The notes beneath the pieces were generated by a model, which did no database searches, was not told the origin of the DNA, and worked only from the letters and a program-made list of their open reading frames with translations. From Gadus chalcogrammus (Eukaryota > Chordata > Actinopteri > Gadiformes > Gadidae), in the NCBI RefSeq assembly GCF_026213295.1, contig NC_079428.1, positions 2,074,876 to 2,138,875 on the forward strand: a DNA stretch of 64,000 nucleotides. The letters run 5' to 3'. The position numbers and the translations under genes were made by a program. Below, in pieces: positions 13,505 through 26,276 of this stretch (its first letter is position 1; the number at the start of each line of letters is the position of its first letter).

Positions 13505-15361
13505 CCATCCCCTCAATCACTTCTTTTCAGGAAGGATGACAACAACTGGCATAATTCAATATTTATTCACTTCCTTCTGTTTGCTTTCCACCGTGAAGAG
13601 AGAGGGAGGGAGGGAGATAGATATAGCGAGGGAGGGAGGTAGTGTGTGTGTGTTTGTGTGTGTGTGGGGATGAGGGGGCTTTCATGTGTGCACGTGTGTC
13701 TGATTTGCTCCAGCAGTGATTCACTTTGCCTCTTTAAAGGCGTTGAGGGCCGTTTTCAACAAAGCCATCTGTTTGAGTGGGCCATTTTATCAAGTGACAC
13801 GCTGGATCGCTCTGCCTCGCTAATGTGACTCACGGGAGGCAGCGGCAACTTGGGCGTGTATAGGGTGAGAGAGAGGCAGAGAGAGCGAGTGGGAGAGAGA
13901 TATATTTTCCTTATGCAATCACTGGAGAGTACACAGAAATTAAGGAATGAGACGAAAAGGTTTGGAGTAAAATCTGCTCCATTTTGATCTGAATTTCCCT
14001 CATCCATACAACAACATTCAACAAGATAGTCAGAGATCAGACAATTCTTTGTGTTGGACACTATGGCGGCTGTCAGCAACAGAAAGCAACACACTATTTA
14101 TTTAATGACACCATCCATAGTTGTTCTCTCTGCTAAATTGTGATCTTCTTTAAATGCCTCCTCGTCCAAATTTCTGTATCATTCTCGCTTTTCACCAATG
14201 GACTCCAGTATACTCCGCCACTACACTCATCATGCACTCTCTCTTCATCGAAAAGTGCACAATAAGTAGCCTGTATTTCCTTTGGGACTACCGGTCAGCG
14301 CATTTGTTGTGTTTTTGTCTATCTGTTCTGTATTTCATGCACTGAAAAAGTGCACTGAATTCAACAATAGCGCATTGCACATTTCAGCTTGACATAGCCC
14401 TGCACTCACAGAGATGATGTGTAAGCTCAATGGTTCATACGCTCCACAATATACACATTGTAAACGTGACACAATCAACAGTGAGTCATTCAGCCCGTCA
14501 TACAGTGACTTCAACCCCACTACCACATGAACACACAACGCAGTTGAAACACATGCGTGCGTTTGGCGGCACTGCAGTCGTACGATCCTTTCTATTTAAT
14601 TAGTGAATAGCATCATGGGTGGCAATGGCGTCCGCCTAGAGAACAACGTGTTGGCAGCTGTAGTGTCGTGTTCGGGGGGGCTGCCCTGCGGGAGGGCCAG
14701 GTGGAGCCGGAGACTTTATTAAGGGGGGGGGGAGGGGGGGCGACATGCGCTGCAATATTGATAGAGCGGCGAACCCCCCGAACCCCACTCCCATTCGCCA
14801 CTGCGATGCTTTCAAACGCCCGCCGTAAATGACGGCGCTATGCGTCCTGATCCAGTGACTAACGCTCATTCAGGGCCCGTATCCCTTTCTCAAGCAGCCG
14901 CTAATTGCAATGTGAATTGTTTGCCTCCATCTTGGGCGAGGCGGCCTGTTGGATATGCGACGCGAATTAGCAAAGGGTTCTAATTAAAGGTTGCATAGGT
15001 GATTTGCTTTTTTGGCCATTTTTGCAAAATTACTTGAAATCCTTATCATAACCCGCTTACAGCCACTGAGTTAGAAGTACTGACATGAAAATTAAACTTG
15101 TCAATCATCTGTGGAACGTGCAGGGCTCGAAAAACTCCAGCCAATCATATCCATTGCCACCGAGTTTCATTGGACAGTAAGTACGTCAATCAAACGGTCG
15201 TACTGCACTCCCCCTCCCCCGCGCCCCGCGCGCGACCCCTTCGTGCAGTACTCGTGACCCAGAGCTCGTGACCCAGAGCAAGCTCCTGTTTGTTGTTATC
15301 CTGCGGTATCTACTGGAACTAGTTAATCCACATTTGGACCTAGCAGTAGAAGACAATTTCC

Positions 15362-15562
15362 ATGGCAGACAAGACGCCACAATCCCCACCACCACCACCA
15401 CCACCAGCAAAGAGAAGGAAAACTCTTTTTCAGAGAGTAATTGATAATAAAAACGCTGAAAGAGAAAAACTGAAATCAAGAATAATCCTAGGCGCTGCTT
15501 TTGAACGTTGGCGGCAACTGAAGGACGAGAAGGGTCTAAACCGATGCTTGTGTGGCGGTTGA
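15362..15562 (+). CDS. Small ORF of unknown nature (66 aa), possibly repeat-derived
   Basis: An ATG-initiated frame encodes a proline run (SPPPPPPP), a basic cluster (AKRRKT), and a charged stretch including LGAAFERWRQLKDEKGL, then stops. The GAAFxRWRxLKxxKGL phrase resembles the N-terminus of repetitive fish proteins associated with DNA transposons, as far as I remember. The resemblance ends at KGLN, and a frame change there would let the similarity continue a little, so it may be a decayed copy. It sits in GC-rich sequence with CCAATCA upstream (15141) and no splice evidence. It is not part of ptprd. I would treat it as a hypothetical or broken element. Confidence 0.3.
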   Translation: MADKTPQSPPPPPPPAKRRKTLFQRVIDNKNAEREKLKSRIILGAAFERWRQLKDEKGLNRCLCGG

Positions 15563-17904
15563 CCTAGTTTCAAAGTTTATACCGTTTATACTCGGTAATA
15601 CCGGTGTTGAGACGAGTGTAGGCTATTACTCGGTGTGAAAATGTCCACACCGCGGCAACCCTAGTGAAAACCAGGACTTCCAATACAATTATATGAAACA
15701 AACATACATTTTCTAAAAATAGTATTGATTTATGTGACCGTTTAATGTTTATAACATCTGGTGCAACCATAGCCGCGAGAACGTATTCTCAGCAGGGGGT
15801 GCTGGAAAAAAAAAACCGGCGTGCACTAGACTCGCAACTCGTCACATTGATAAAAAAGATATATAGCAGCGCAGCTCAATTACACCAGTGCATGCGCGCA
15901 CAGTTGAAAATCGATCGTTGCGTTCACTTCCTTCACACCATGGTTCACATCCAGCTGCTCACAGAACAAGTTTAGCGCACCACCGCTACCCTCACACTTT
16001 TTCATATAACCTTTTTTCAGCACTAGGACATATGAGCATTAAATAAATGCTGCGTCTCAACATGCCTTGGACAGCAGCGAGGATGACTCGCTTTGCCACG
16101 GGCCGAAACAGTTCGGAGCGACCACAGCCAGAGCGAACACAGCGGGGCAGAGGAGTGTCAGGAAGTCTTTGGTGTACACATCAGTACGGCCTATTTGCAC
16201 TACTGTTTAGTGGCAATGCAGTGTTTTATTCTATGCCTTTTTATTTTCGTATATTATTTCAATTAATACAATTTATTTATTCATGAAATCAAGATCTGGG
16301 CTTCAAATCTTTTTTCCAAATATAGGTCGTATTACAATGGGGTTTGTGTTTATATTCGGACCAATACGGTACAGCGGATGCTCACATGACGTTAAGCATT
16401 TCCTGGTGCATAATGTGACGCTTCAGAACCTAAAATCCATACACAACACATAACCGGCGTTTTCAGAAATCTCCACTTTGGTTTTTAGAAATGATCGTTT
16501 TCTGTGATAAGACAGGGCCTCGGACAGGGGGTGTTGCAGCACCCCCAAAACCCCTACTTCCCGCGGTACTGGGTGCAATTTACAGCTGAATGTAGTGCCA
16601 TGTTGTTAAACGAAAACCTACGCTAGCCTGGCTCGCTCTCGCGCATCTCTGTTCGCGCTCGTGCATGATTGCGCGTCCAGGTACTTGGAATGGGTGGAGT
16701 CAGAGTCAGCGTTGAAGGGGAGGGGGTAGGACCATTTGAGTTGTGTATTTTCAAAATCTGCTGGCGTTTCGCAAATCGCGTACCCAACCTTTAAGCTCAG
16801 GGTTTTTCTTTACTGCTTTGGGCGAGAGCCCCTTTTGTCAGTGTATACAATGTGGAGTTTGTTTTCCAGCCAACACAAAAGACAATTCTTTTTTTTTTTC
16901 TTTTTTTATCGCCACATTGCAGATAGTCTTGCTTTGTGCCGCCGTTGAAAACGGCGTACCGTCGCATGTGCGTCGCATTGTTTCACTTATTGGTTGTGCG
17001 AGCGGCGACGGCTGTGTGGCGGCGTGTGTGCGTGCGTGGGTGGATTTGCTGTTTGTGTTTGTCTGGTGATTGTGCGACTGCATTACCATAACCTGTGTTT
17101 TGCTCCTGATGAGGAATCTGTAGCACCGGAAAATAATAAAGCTCATTAATTAATCCACAGAGAGGCAGAGGAGACTGAATTTAAACAAAACAACGCGCAG
17201 GCTTCACCGTCCATGCAGCCACACCTGCAACTTCTCGCACCAGTTAACTTTATGGGTTCCTTTGCACAGGGAACTCCGATTCAGTCTAATATCGCAAATC
17301 TCTGCCCTAATCATTCTCCGGAATAGAATAAAATAAAAAGTGATTAGAGTAGGTCCACACTGCACGCTACAATGACTTTGAGTCTTCTTTAAAGCTCGCC
17401 ATCAAAACGGTGCTTCTGGTCGAGTTGCCCACATCTTCACAATTCAAAAATAGCAGAAGTGATATGCAGGTTTAAAAGGAGAGTGGGGTTTGGGAGGGGG
17501 GTGGGGGGGTTATAAAATGTCAGATGAGGTTAATGGTATCTCTAAAGGTTTTTTTTCCCACCGACTGTATGCAGGCAAAAACCGACTTGGGTATTTGTCA
17601 GACTGTCAACCAAAGTGTTAGGATTAATTATCCCACGCCACAACCCCACCTCACCCCGCCGGTTTGAGATTCAGAGAGGAAACGGGCCCTTTCATGCAAA
17701 TGAAATTGAATGTCAGTCAGTGTAATTGTGAGGACCAGGGCCCCGCGTAGGACTGCTGTCTGTGTGAGAATAGACGGTTCACAGGGAAACTTGGTTTATT
17801 AATGTTTCTGTCTCGGGCTTTCCTTTGATACACGGCTCTTGGGAGGCAAATCAAACTTAAGTCTGTGGCAGGGCCCCTGGGTGACTTGAAATGTGCTACC
17901 CTCT

Positions 17905-17956
17905 CACATACACTCACACATACATACACACGCACATGTGAACACGCGTACACCCA

Positions 17957-17994
<38 letters not shown>

Positions 17995-18020
17995 AAGGCA
18001 TGTATGCACACACATGCATA
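17905..18020. repeat. Imperfect AC repeat
   Basis: AC-rich DNA with a pure section at 17963-17990. Confidence 0.85.
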
Positions 18021-19299
18021 GAAAAACCCGCACATCACTATGAATTATGTTTTGAAGAAGGGTATTTAAATTAGGATTCCTAGCATCGGGTGAATATCCA
18101 ACAAACTGCTAATGGATGCAGTTATGCAGGGGAAGGACATTCTGTTCATGGAAATATGAAAGAAAGAAAAAAAAAGATACCATAACATAGACCCCAAGAG
18201 TTCAGTTACCAACACGGTGCACGTTCCTAGACTGCCCTCCAAGAGTCACCACTTCACAGCACTGGAGCAGCCAATCACGTCCATTCTGCTCCACCAAAAC
18301 ACACATGTGAGGAAGGAGGAAGAGGAGGAGGAGGAGGCGGTGATGGGGGCTGCGTGTGAAATGGCTCTCAGGTTCCCAGCTAATGCTGAGGTATCACGTT
18401 CCCAGGGAGGCAGAAGCAGCTGATCTTCTCAAGCTGGCTACGGGGCGAAGCTCAGAAGCTGAGGGCCCCCTCAGCGTAGAACCATCCGTCACATCACACC
18501 CCCACCGTCTGATTAATGGGATCCCCGGATGGCGATCGTTTATTTGAAGTATTTGAGGCCAGATACCTTTTGATTGATTGCTTTTGTTTTCAAAGCTATG
18601 CTGTGATATGTACTGATAACAAATAATGTTATTCCAGAAATGATTTTCGACTCGGTTTTGAAAGCTTTTTAAATATTTCCAACCACAGGTAGTTTGAGAT
18701 TCATTCTGTAAAAAGCGAAAGCTTCTCTCTGTTCTTTTTAAGTGATGCTGTCGCCCAAATTGAAGTCAAGAAATTGACCAAACAATAGTTTGGGTAAACA
18801 AAAGATTGTGTATACTTATGCACAATTATTTGCAAAAAGAGCATGGCTGCAAAATGTAGCAGAGCCTTAGGAAAACTGACAAAATAATCCATATTCATTC
18901 GCTGTTAAATATAGTTTGAGGCTTTCCTCTGTCTTGTCTTGCCAGAATTATGTTGCTGGCATAATATTTCAGGCACTATTTAGCTGGACCTCATGAAAGT
19001 AAAATCATGCAAATTTTAAAGTTACACAAATTCTTTTTTCAATATAGTTGCTAGCTCTTACAATCGAGAATCCCATTGCAATGCAAACGGGACATTTTTC
19101 ACGAACACGACATCCTTGACAATATGCAAAAGCCGTCCCCCCCCAAAAAAACACGATGTAGCGCCTCATAAACAAATGGCCTGAAGGAAGTACACCCCTA
19201 ATGGCGCATAAGAGAGCAATGTGTCAAATTGTTTATAGACGAGAAAACACAAAATAAGCAGCCGTCTTCAACATGCAACCACAGACACAGTCACTCACC

Positions 19300-19411
<112 letters not shown>

Positions 19412-20220
19412 AGGATATCAGTCGGCGTGTCTGTGAAAACACCATTATCATCATGTCACGCCTCAATCACTCCCTGTTGTGAGCCCGCCTTCGCCCCACA
19501 GCCGCCTCCACCCATCCCTCTCCCCCAGCTCCCATCTCCCTCCCCCCCCCCCCCCCCCCCCCCCCCCCACCCCCGGTGATCTCCCATACCTGTCATAGCA
19601 GTCTATCATCAGCGCCGTAAGACGGCACACCGAGTACATAATGGATAAATGGCCCCGCGGTGGGGGAGAGACGAACGGAGGGAGGGAGAGGGGAGAGAGA
19701 GGACGGGTAGGGAGAGAGAAAACAACAGTCCCCAATGGCATTTCAATTACCCATCAGTCCCCTCTTGGCAGGGTTCCAATTTGTGCCATTTTCCTCAGCC
19801 AAGTCAATGAGATACGGTCCAAATGCAGATATAATGGCTCTTTTCTGTTCTTTTTCCTTTCTTCTACCCCTTTTTTTTTCCTTTCTTTGTGCGGTACGCA
19901 TATTACCCCGTGTGGGCACTGTTGCACACCTGTCAGCTTTCTCGTGTTGCGTTCTGTGTGTACCGTGTGTGCGTGCGTCCCTGTGTGTGTGTACTCCATG
20001 TGGTTGTGCGTGCACGTGTGTGTGTCTGTGAGCATACCGTGGGGTGCTCGGTGATTTCCCAGACTCATTTGCCCGGCAGAGGCCCAGCTGTTGGCCTGTT
20101 TATCTGTCCGCCCTTTTGATTGCGGACCACATATCTTGTGTCACCTCTCCACAAACCCTGCAGGTTAATCTGTCCCCTACCGCTCTCTGCCGTGCTGCTG
20201 GGCCACAGCACAGTCTGGAA

Positions 20221-20660
<440 letters not shown>

Positions 20661-21526
20661 GTCGATGAGGTGGGTGTCCTCGTGCGAGTGTGGGCCACTA
20701 ACGGCCAGCTCAAGTGATTGATCCGAGGAAGATTGTCTCACGATGCTCCATATCCTGCCGAAGTAAATTGACAGTGCTAGATTTAACATGGGGGGTATCG
20801 GCTGTATCTGAGTCAGCTGGCCGTCCTTGTCCCTTGCACCCTCTTTTTCTGCCATTGCAATGATCGCGTCCTGGATCGTCGCCATAACGACGTGATTCAA
20901 AGCTCCTTAAAGCGCCGTTATAGCTCTTGAGGGCGAATACATCCTTCTGATGAGCGGTGGGTTCTGTGCCTTCTGATCCCAAGTCAGTCAAACGCATTTG
21001 AACAAAACATCACAGGCAGGCAATGACTTTACGTTGACACCTGCACTTTGTTACATTTCCACATGGTGAACTTTTGCTCCATTGGATTTCACCGTTTTTG
21101 TTTGATATCCCTGGTGTGGATGGGGTTGCTTTGTTAAATTTTTAGCCGGCGCCACGCCCCTCCATACACATAAATATCACAGGGCCATGTGAGTCCACAA
21201 TGGCATCTGAAAGCAAGTGGAGAACCAGCGCCCGATAGAGATTCAGGAGTGCTGAAGCGAGTGCAGTGATAAAACGGCTCTGTACAAAACCGTCCAAAGT
21301 TAATTTACTCCTGATTGCAGTTAAAGCTCATCGTTTTCCCATTGCCGTCCAAACGGCAAACCTGGATGACCTCAGCACCAAAGACTCTCAGCAGAGGCAG
21401 CAGACACACACACACACTGAAACCTCTCCTGCTTCCTAGACTGTGGGCCTCGATAAGTGAAGAGAAATTGCATCCACGACTTGTGATGTTTACAATTCTC
21501 TCTAACTCTGTGGTTTTGTTTTATTC

Positions 21527-21530
<4 letters not shown>

Positions 21531-21603
<73 letters not shown>
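21531..21603. repeat. (CT)36 microsatellite at the Ig1 acceptor
   Basis: A pure CT array ending five bases before the CTCAG acceptor of the first exon. Confidence 0.97.
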
Positions 21604-21606
<3 letters not shown>

Positions 21607-21608
21607 AG

Positions 21609-21754
21609 CACCACCAAAGTTCCTCAGAACCCCCAATGACCAAACGGGCGTGCAAGGGGGCGTGGCCTCCTTCATATGCCAAGCCACGGGCGACCCACGA
21701 CCCAAGATCGTGTGGAACAAGAAGGGGAAGAAAGTCAGCAACCAGAGATTTGAG
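21609..21754 (+). CDS. ptprd: ptprd exon: Ig1 domain, first half
   Basis: This exon encodes the N-terminal half of the first Ig domain, the most membrane-distal adhesion module of a LAR-type receptor phosphatase. Two bases complete a codon from an upstream exon, followed by 48 codons reading [17 protein letters not shown] and then [15 protein letters not shown]. The Cys of FICQA is the first Ig cysteine. The basic KKGKK stretch corresponds to the family's heparan-sulfate-binding loop in Ig1. The acceptor is CTCCTCAG and the donor GTATTA, ending in phase 0 after QRFE. The RTPNDQTGV and SNQRFE wording fits PTPRD better than PTPRS or PTPRF as I recall them. The signal-peptide exon that should precede it was not found. 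The acceptor pyrimidine tract is a microsatellite. Confidence 0.93.
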
Positions 21755-21986
21755 GTATTAGGTCTATTGTTCTGATGTAAAATGCTCGACAAAATTAGCA
21801 TGCCCCCCCTCCCCTGCACCGCTTGTGGCCGTGCACCGTGCTCCAAGCTGCCATACATCCACAGACTGGACTCCCTTTCTCCTGCTTGCCTTCCCCCTGC
21901 TTCCGCACAATAGCAGAGTCCTGGTAATCAACTTGGGTCAGGCAGTTTTAGAACATGAATGTTTTGCTTTCAAAGTTATGGTTTGT

Positions 21987-22083
21987 TTCAGCAAATTTTG
22001 GCAAATATATTTGCTGAAATATTATGAAATAATATTTCAATATAATATATTGATTGCTGAATATGAAATATTCAGCAATCAAT
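21987..22083. repeat. Chain of three perfect palindromes
   Basis: Perfect stems: 10 bp (TTCAGCAAAT, 21987-22018, 12-nt loop), 11 bp (TGAAATATTAT, 22015-22039, GAA loop) and 16 bp (ATTGATTGCTGAATAT, 22049-22083, GAA loop). The first two overlap by four bases. The stems share TTGCTGAA-like words. Confidence 0.85.
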
Positions 22084-23240
22084 TTTTTTATTTCTTAAAT
22101 TAATTAATTAAATGCTCTGATGATTTTTTAACATCCTCTATCTGTGGGTGTAGCCGGTCTGTAATAATTAAATTCGGTTTGAATTAAACGATCGTACGGC
22201 CTGCCTGTCTGTGTGCACTCTGCTTCTGCACGCATGGCGCATGACAGGAGTCTTCCACAAGGATAAGCAGACCTGATGCTAAGGCTAGCGCGGGAGCACT
22301 TTCAGAGGGAAGGCCTGGAGGGACCTTTTCGGTTGGATACTTTCAGAAGCTAGCTTACTCTGGCTGGTTCCCCTAAATTGCCTAGCATAGCTTTAACGAA
22401 CCCTGGGACAAAAAATTATCTGATGAATACGAACATAATAATGAAAAGAAAGTAAGTAATGGAGGGAGAAGGGGTTTAGCAACAAGTAACAAACTGCGGT
22501 GCGACCCAGATAGCCGCATTAGCATCACACCACTGCATTAGCTAGCCTTATACAAATTGAGAGTGTGTCGAGGCAGGGTCCTACATGCTGCAGGTCCAGT
22601 GCCTTGCTCAAGGGTAGATTCCTGCTCTGCTGCACGTGTGCGTTCATCACCCTGCCCCCATCCCCCCCCCCCACCCTATCCATCTTCATAGCAACAACAC
22701 TGATGAGATTTCAACCCCTCCATCGGACCGTCACAAAGTCCTACGCAATCTACGCGGGGGGGGACACATTCAAACCCAGAGCTCGGAGGCCCTGCTCGTT
22801 GTCTCTCTCTCGGCATAAAATCTAATCTGATCAGGGTTGGTTCCGTCCGCCTGACTCCACACGCTGAATGCTGACACGGGCAGTATTTCCCCGCCCCGTG
22901 CCGGGCGCCCTCACAGCGCCCGGCAGATGGTCGGCCCCTCATGCCCATTGATACCTGAGTTTTCGCCTCATCTCACAACGGAAAGGCTATGCGCTATTAA
23001 AAAATATGACTCGCCGCAACTTCCCCCCCTGTTCGTTTTGCTCTCGCAAATTCACCGTAGATGTTAAGATGTTTTTTTCGGGGGGGGGTTTTGTTTTTGG
23101 TGTTTTTTTTCATTCCTTGCCATTGGCTTGAATGCCAAACACAGCTTGGCTCATGAAATGTTGAAGTACAGTGTCTTCTAAATAGATGCTGATATATTAT
23201 ATTTATACATTGGGAAATGGAAGGCCTCTGTGTGTGTTTT

Positions 23241-23241
<1 letters not shown>

Positions 23242-23292
<51 letters not shown>

Positions 23293-23299
23293 AGAGAGG
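23242..23299. repeat. GA microsatellite
   Basis: A GA array of about 40 bp followed by GGGAGA variants. Confidence 0.92.
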
Positions 23300-24113
23300 G
23301 GGTGTGGGTATGCATGATGCAGAGGTCTTCAGGGGTCCTTGAATTGAAATGTGCCTTGAAATGCTTAAAAGAAAGACATTGAATTACGACACAGAGCTTT
23401 CTAAAAACCAGTGAGTATACGACATGTAGCATGCAAAAGATAGCTGTCCAAGCTACAACAGACACCTGTTTGTGAGCATTCTCTGTTGTCGTCTGTCCAA
23501 TAGTCTTGGTCCTGTCTCTCGTGACACACGATATCACTCCATGTTACCGGACATTTCCGTGCTCCAGCGTTACAGCAGGCCACGTTTCTGAGTGTTTGTG
23601 CTTGTGTCTGTTCCATCGATTCTGTTCCATTTGCTGCATTATCTAAAAAAGGATAGAACGTGAACTTTAAGAGTGGGCAATTTTCTTGAAAGCAAGCCGC
23701 AATCTATTTTGAATCCTGGTGAAAAACATTCTGTTCAGAACTCTTTCCCAGTCTTAAAGTTTGCTTTGGCTTTGCCATATCAATGCACAGACTACAATAC
23801 AATATATTATATTTCTTATGTATGATATATATCTTACATATTTGTTCAGATTATATTGTCACACAGGACCTAAGACTTAAGAAAAATAGCACCTTTAAGA
23901 CTAAATCATTAATATTGCCACATAAAAAATATATATGAGCCACTAAATGTTCCATAATACTCACCTTTAAGCCACTCAAAGCCCTGTGTACCTAACCCCC
24001 GACATTGTCCACAACTTAACACCTATATCTATGTTTAACCACATCCGTCAGGCTAATAAACCAAAGCACTACTTTGTGTCAGTCCCCATCAGTGTTGTTA
24101 AGCCAAACTGTCT

Positions 24114-24149
<36 letters not shown>

Positions 24150-24249
24150 ACGTCTGTGTGCGTCTCATCCTGTCCTGTCCTGAGTCCGTCGTTCGTCCGT
24201 GCCGGAAAAAAAAAACGCCTTTAACATATCTCGTCTGTCGCACATGCAG

Positions 24250-24391
24250 GTGATCGAGTTCGACGACGGCTCCGGCTCCGTGCTCAGAATTCAGCCGCTG
24301 CGCACCCCCAGGGACGAGGCCATCTACGAGTGCGTGGCCTCCAACAGTGTGGGGGAGGCCAGCGCCACCACCCGGCTCACCGTCTTACGGG
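24250..24391 (+). CDS. ptprd: ptprd exon: Ig1 domain, second half
   Basis: This exon completes Ig1. It opens in phase 0 with [17 protein letters not shown] and contains the [11 protein letters not shown] motif with the second Ig cysteine, ending LTVLR plus one base before GTAAGT. The acceptor is [19 protein letters not shown] is characteristic of PTPRD; PTPRS has a different segment here (TIEFDESAGA from memory), which is the strongest single argument for the paralogue call. The exon joins the 21609-21754 exon without a frame break. The next exon is 15.5 kb downstream. Confidence 0.95.
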
Positions 24392-24586
24392 GTAAGTTCC
24401 TTCCCATGGCACAAAACATGGCCCAGGTAATGAACGGCGCACCTTCTCTCGCACGCTTTAGCAGGTAGCCTAGCTGCAGACGCTAAGCGAGGTTTTGGCC
24501 AGCGGGCCAGCGAGGTGGAGAGCTGTGTTTACTTGTTTCACGCTGGCTCTCTCTCTCTTGGACTATGGCTTGCTGTCTCGCACTGT

Positions 24587-24911
24587 CCCTTTCTCTGTTT
24601 CTCTCTTCCTCCCACTGTTTCTGTCTCTGTCTCTCTCTCTCGCTCCCTTTCTCTGTCTCTCTTCCTCCCTCTGTCTCTGTCTCTCTCTCTAGCTCCCTTT
24701 CTCTGTCTCTCTTCCTCCCTCTGTCTCTGTCTCTCTCTCTAGCTCCCTTTCTCTGTCTCTCTTCCTCCCACTGTTTCTGTCTCTCTCTCGCTCCCTTTCT
24801 CTGTCTCTCTTTCTCCCTCTGTTTCTCTGTGTCTCTTGCGGTCTTTCCCTTACTCTTTGTCTGTTTCTCTGTCTCTCTCTCTCGCACTCTGTCAATTTAT
24901 CTCTTTGTCTG

Positions 24912-25009
<98 letters not shown>

Positions 25010-25040
25010 ACACTTTGTCCCTTTCTCTCTCTCCCTCTCT
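24587..25040. repeat. CT-rich minisatellite and CT array
   Basis: A 50-bp unit starting GCTCCCTTTCTCTGTCTCTC repeats at 24642, 24692, 24742 and (shortened) 24790, followed by a long CT array (24912-25010). It starts about 200 bp after the Ig1 donor. Confidence 0.9.
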
Positions 25041-25822
25041 CTTTTTAGTTTCATTTTGTATGCGCCTCATAGTCAAACCTAATTAGGGACACTGGCTGCA
25101 CTTCGGTTGCGTATGCTAACATGATAAGATTTACTCCATTAGCGATTTACCCAAATAAGTTTCCATTTCTAAGTGAATTAAGTCTTCTGCATACCGATTT
25201 ATGACACGATAATTAAGATGGCGGTTAAATTATGCAAATAGGCATCAATTTCTTGCGAGTGGTAGTGCAATAAAGTACATAGGAGTAGAAAAAGAAGAAG
25301 AAGAAGGAACAGCAGAGCAATTTAATTCCAATCAGTCAGTGCTTCGCATCTCACCACTTGAGCTCTGATATGAAGTTGACCATGTGGAAAATAGTGCGGC
25401 AGGTTCCATTAAGATAAACACACACCTGCCTGTGTTTCACTTTAATGGTCTCCTAGTCACAGGTTGTCGTCGTTGCCTTTCACATAACTTTTATTTCTCC
25501 CGGGACACGTGGCTGTCAAAGCAAGTCCTGGGCGTGCTCCGAGCGCGCGCGTGTGTCTGTGTGTAACACAGCCGAGGGAAAAGGTCAGCTAATTTGTTTA
25601 CTCGCATTGGAAGTCAGCTGACATGCAGCAAAGTCGGTCGGTGGCTACGCTCTGTTAATGAGCTCCTTTCACAAAGGAAGCGCCTAAAGAGCCGTTGAGT
25701 TGGTCTTGATTACACACAGATGCAGAATGTGGCAGGCCCCCTGGAACAGAAAAAAAATAAAACGCTGCCTACTATCTCTCTAAAACACGACTCGGTTGGT
25801 GGTGAGAAGCGAAAATGGCTTT

Positions 25823-25824
<2 letters not shown>

Positions 25825-25907
<83 letters not shown>
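25825..25907. repeat. AC microsatellite
   Basis: An uninterrupted AC array of about 82 bp. Confidence 0.95.
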
Positions 25908-25914
<7 letters not shown>

Positions 25915-26169
25915 ACAAAAAGAGGGCCTTGGGCAGTCTGAATAGCTTGCAATCTATTATGCACCACAATTACACAACACGCCAAATGAGTTACTATTGA
26001 GTGGGGAGTTTCCCTCCTATAGAGGAAGAGCTGGCTCTGCGACAACACCATCCTCCTCTTCCTCATATCTCCCAGGGAGCCCACAATTGGGCCCCTTCAG
26101 ATTGTGTCCAGGGGCCAACCGACAGGAAAATCGAGCACTCCTCTATATGGATCCGAACCCGAACCCTCT

Positions 26170-26276
<107 letters not shown>

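Larger units (their letters stand above)
21755..24249. other. Intron between the Ig1 exons
   Basis: A 2.5-kb intron. It holds a chain of palindromes (21987-22083), a degenerate SINE-like stretch near 22563-22800 with the phrase CAGTGCCTTGCTCAAGGG, an AG array at 23242-23282, and a TG array at 24118-24147 about 100 bp before the next exon. No coding exon is seen. Confidence 0.8.

Noticed and set aside
16743..17069. 108-residue frame with hydrophobic and cysteine-rich parts
   Set aside because: No family resemblance; a T homopolymer creates the F-rich segment. I could not link it to a mobile element with confidence.
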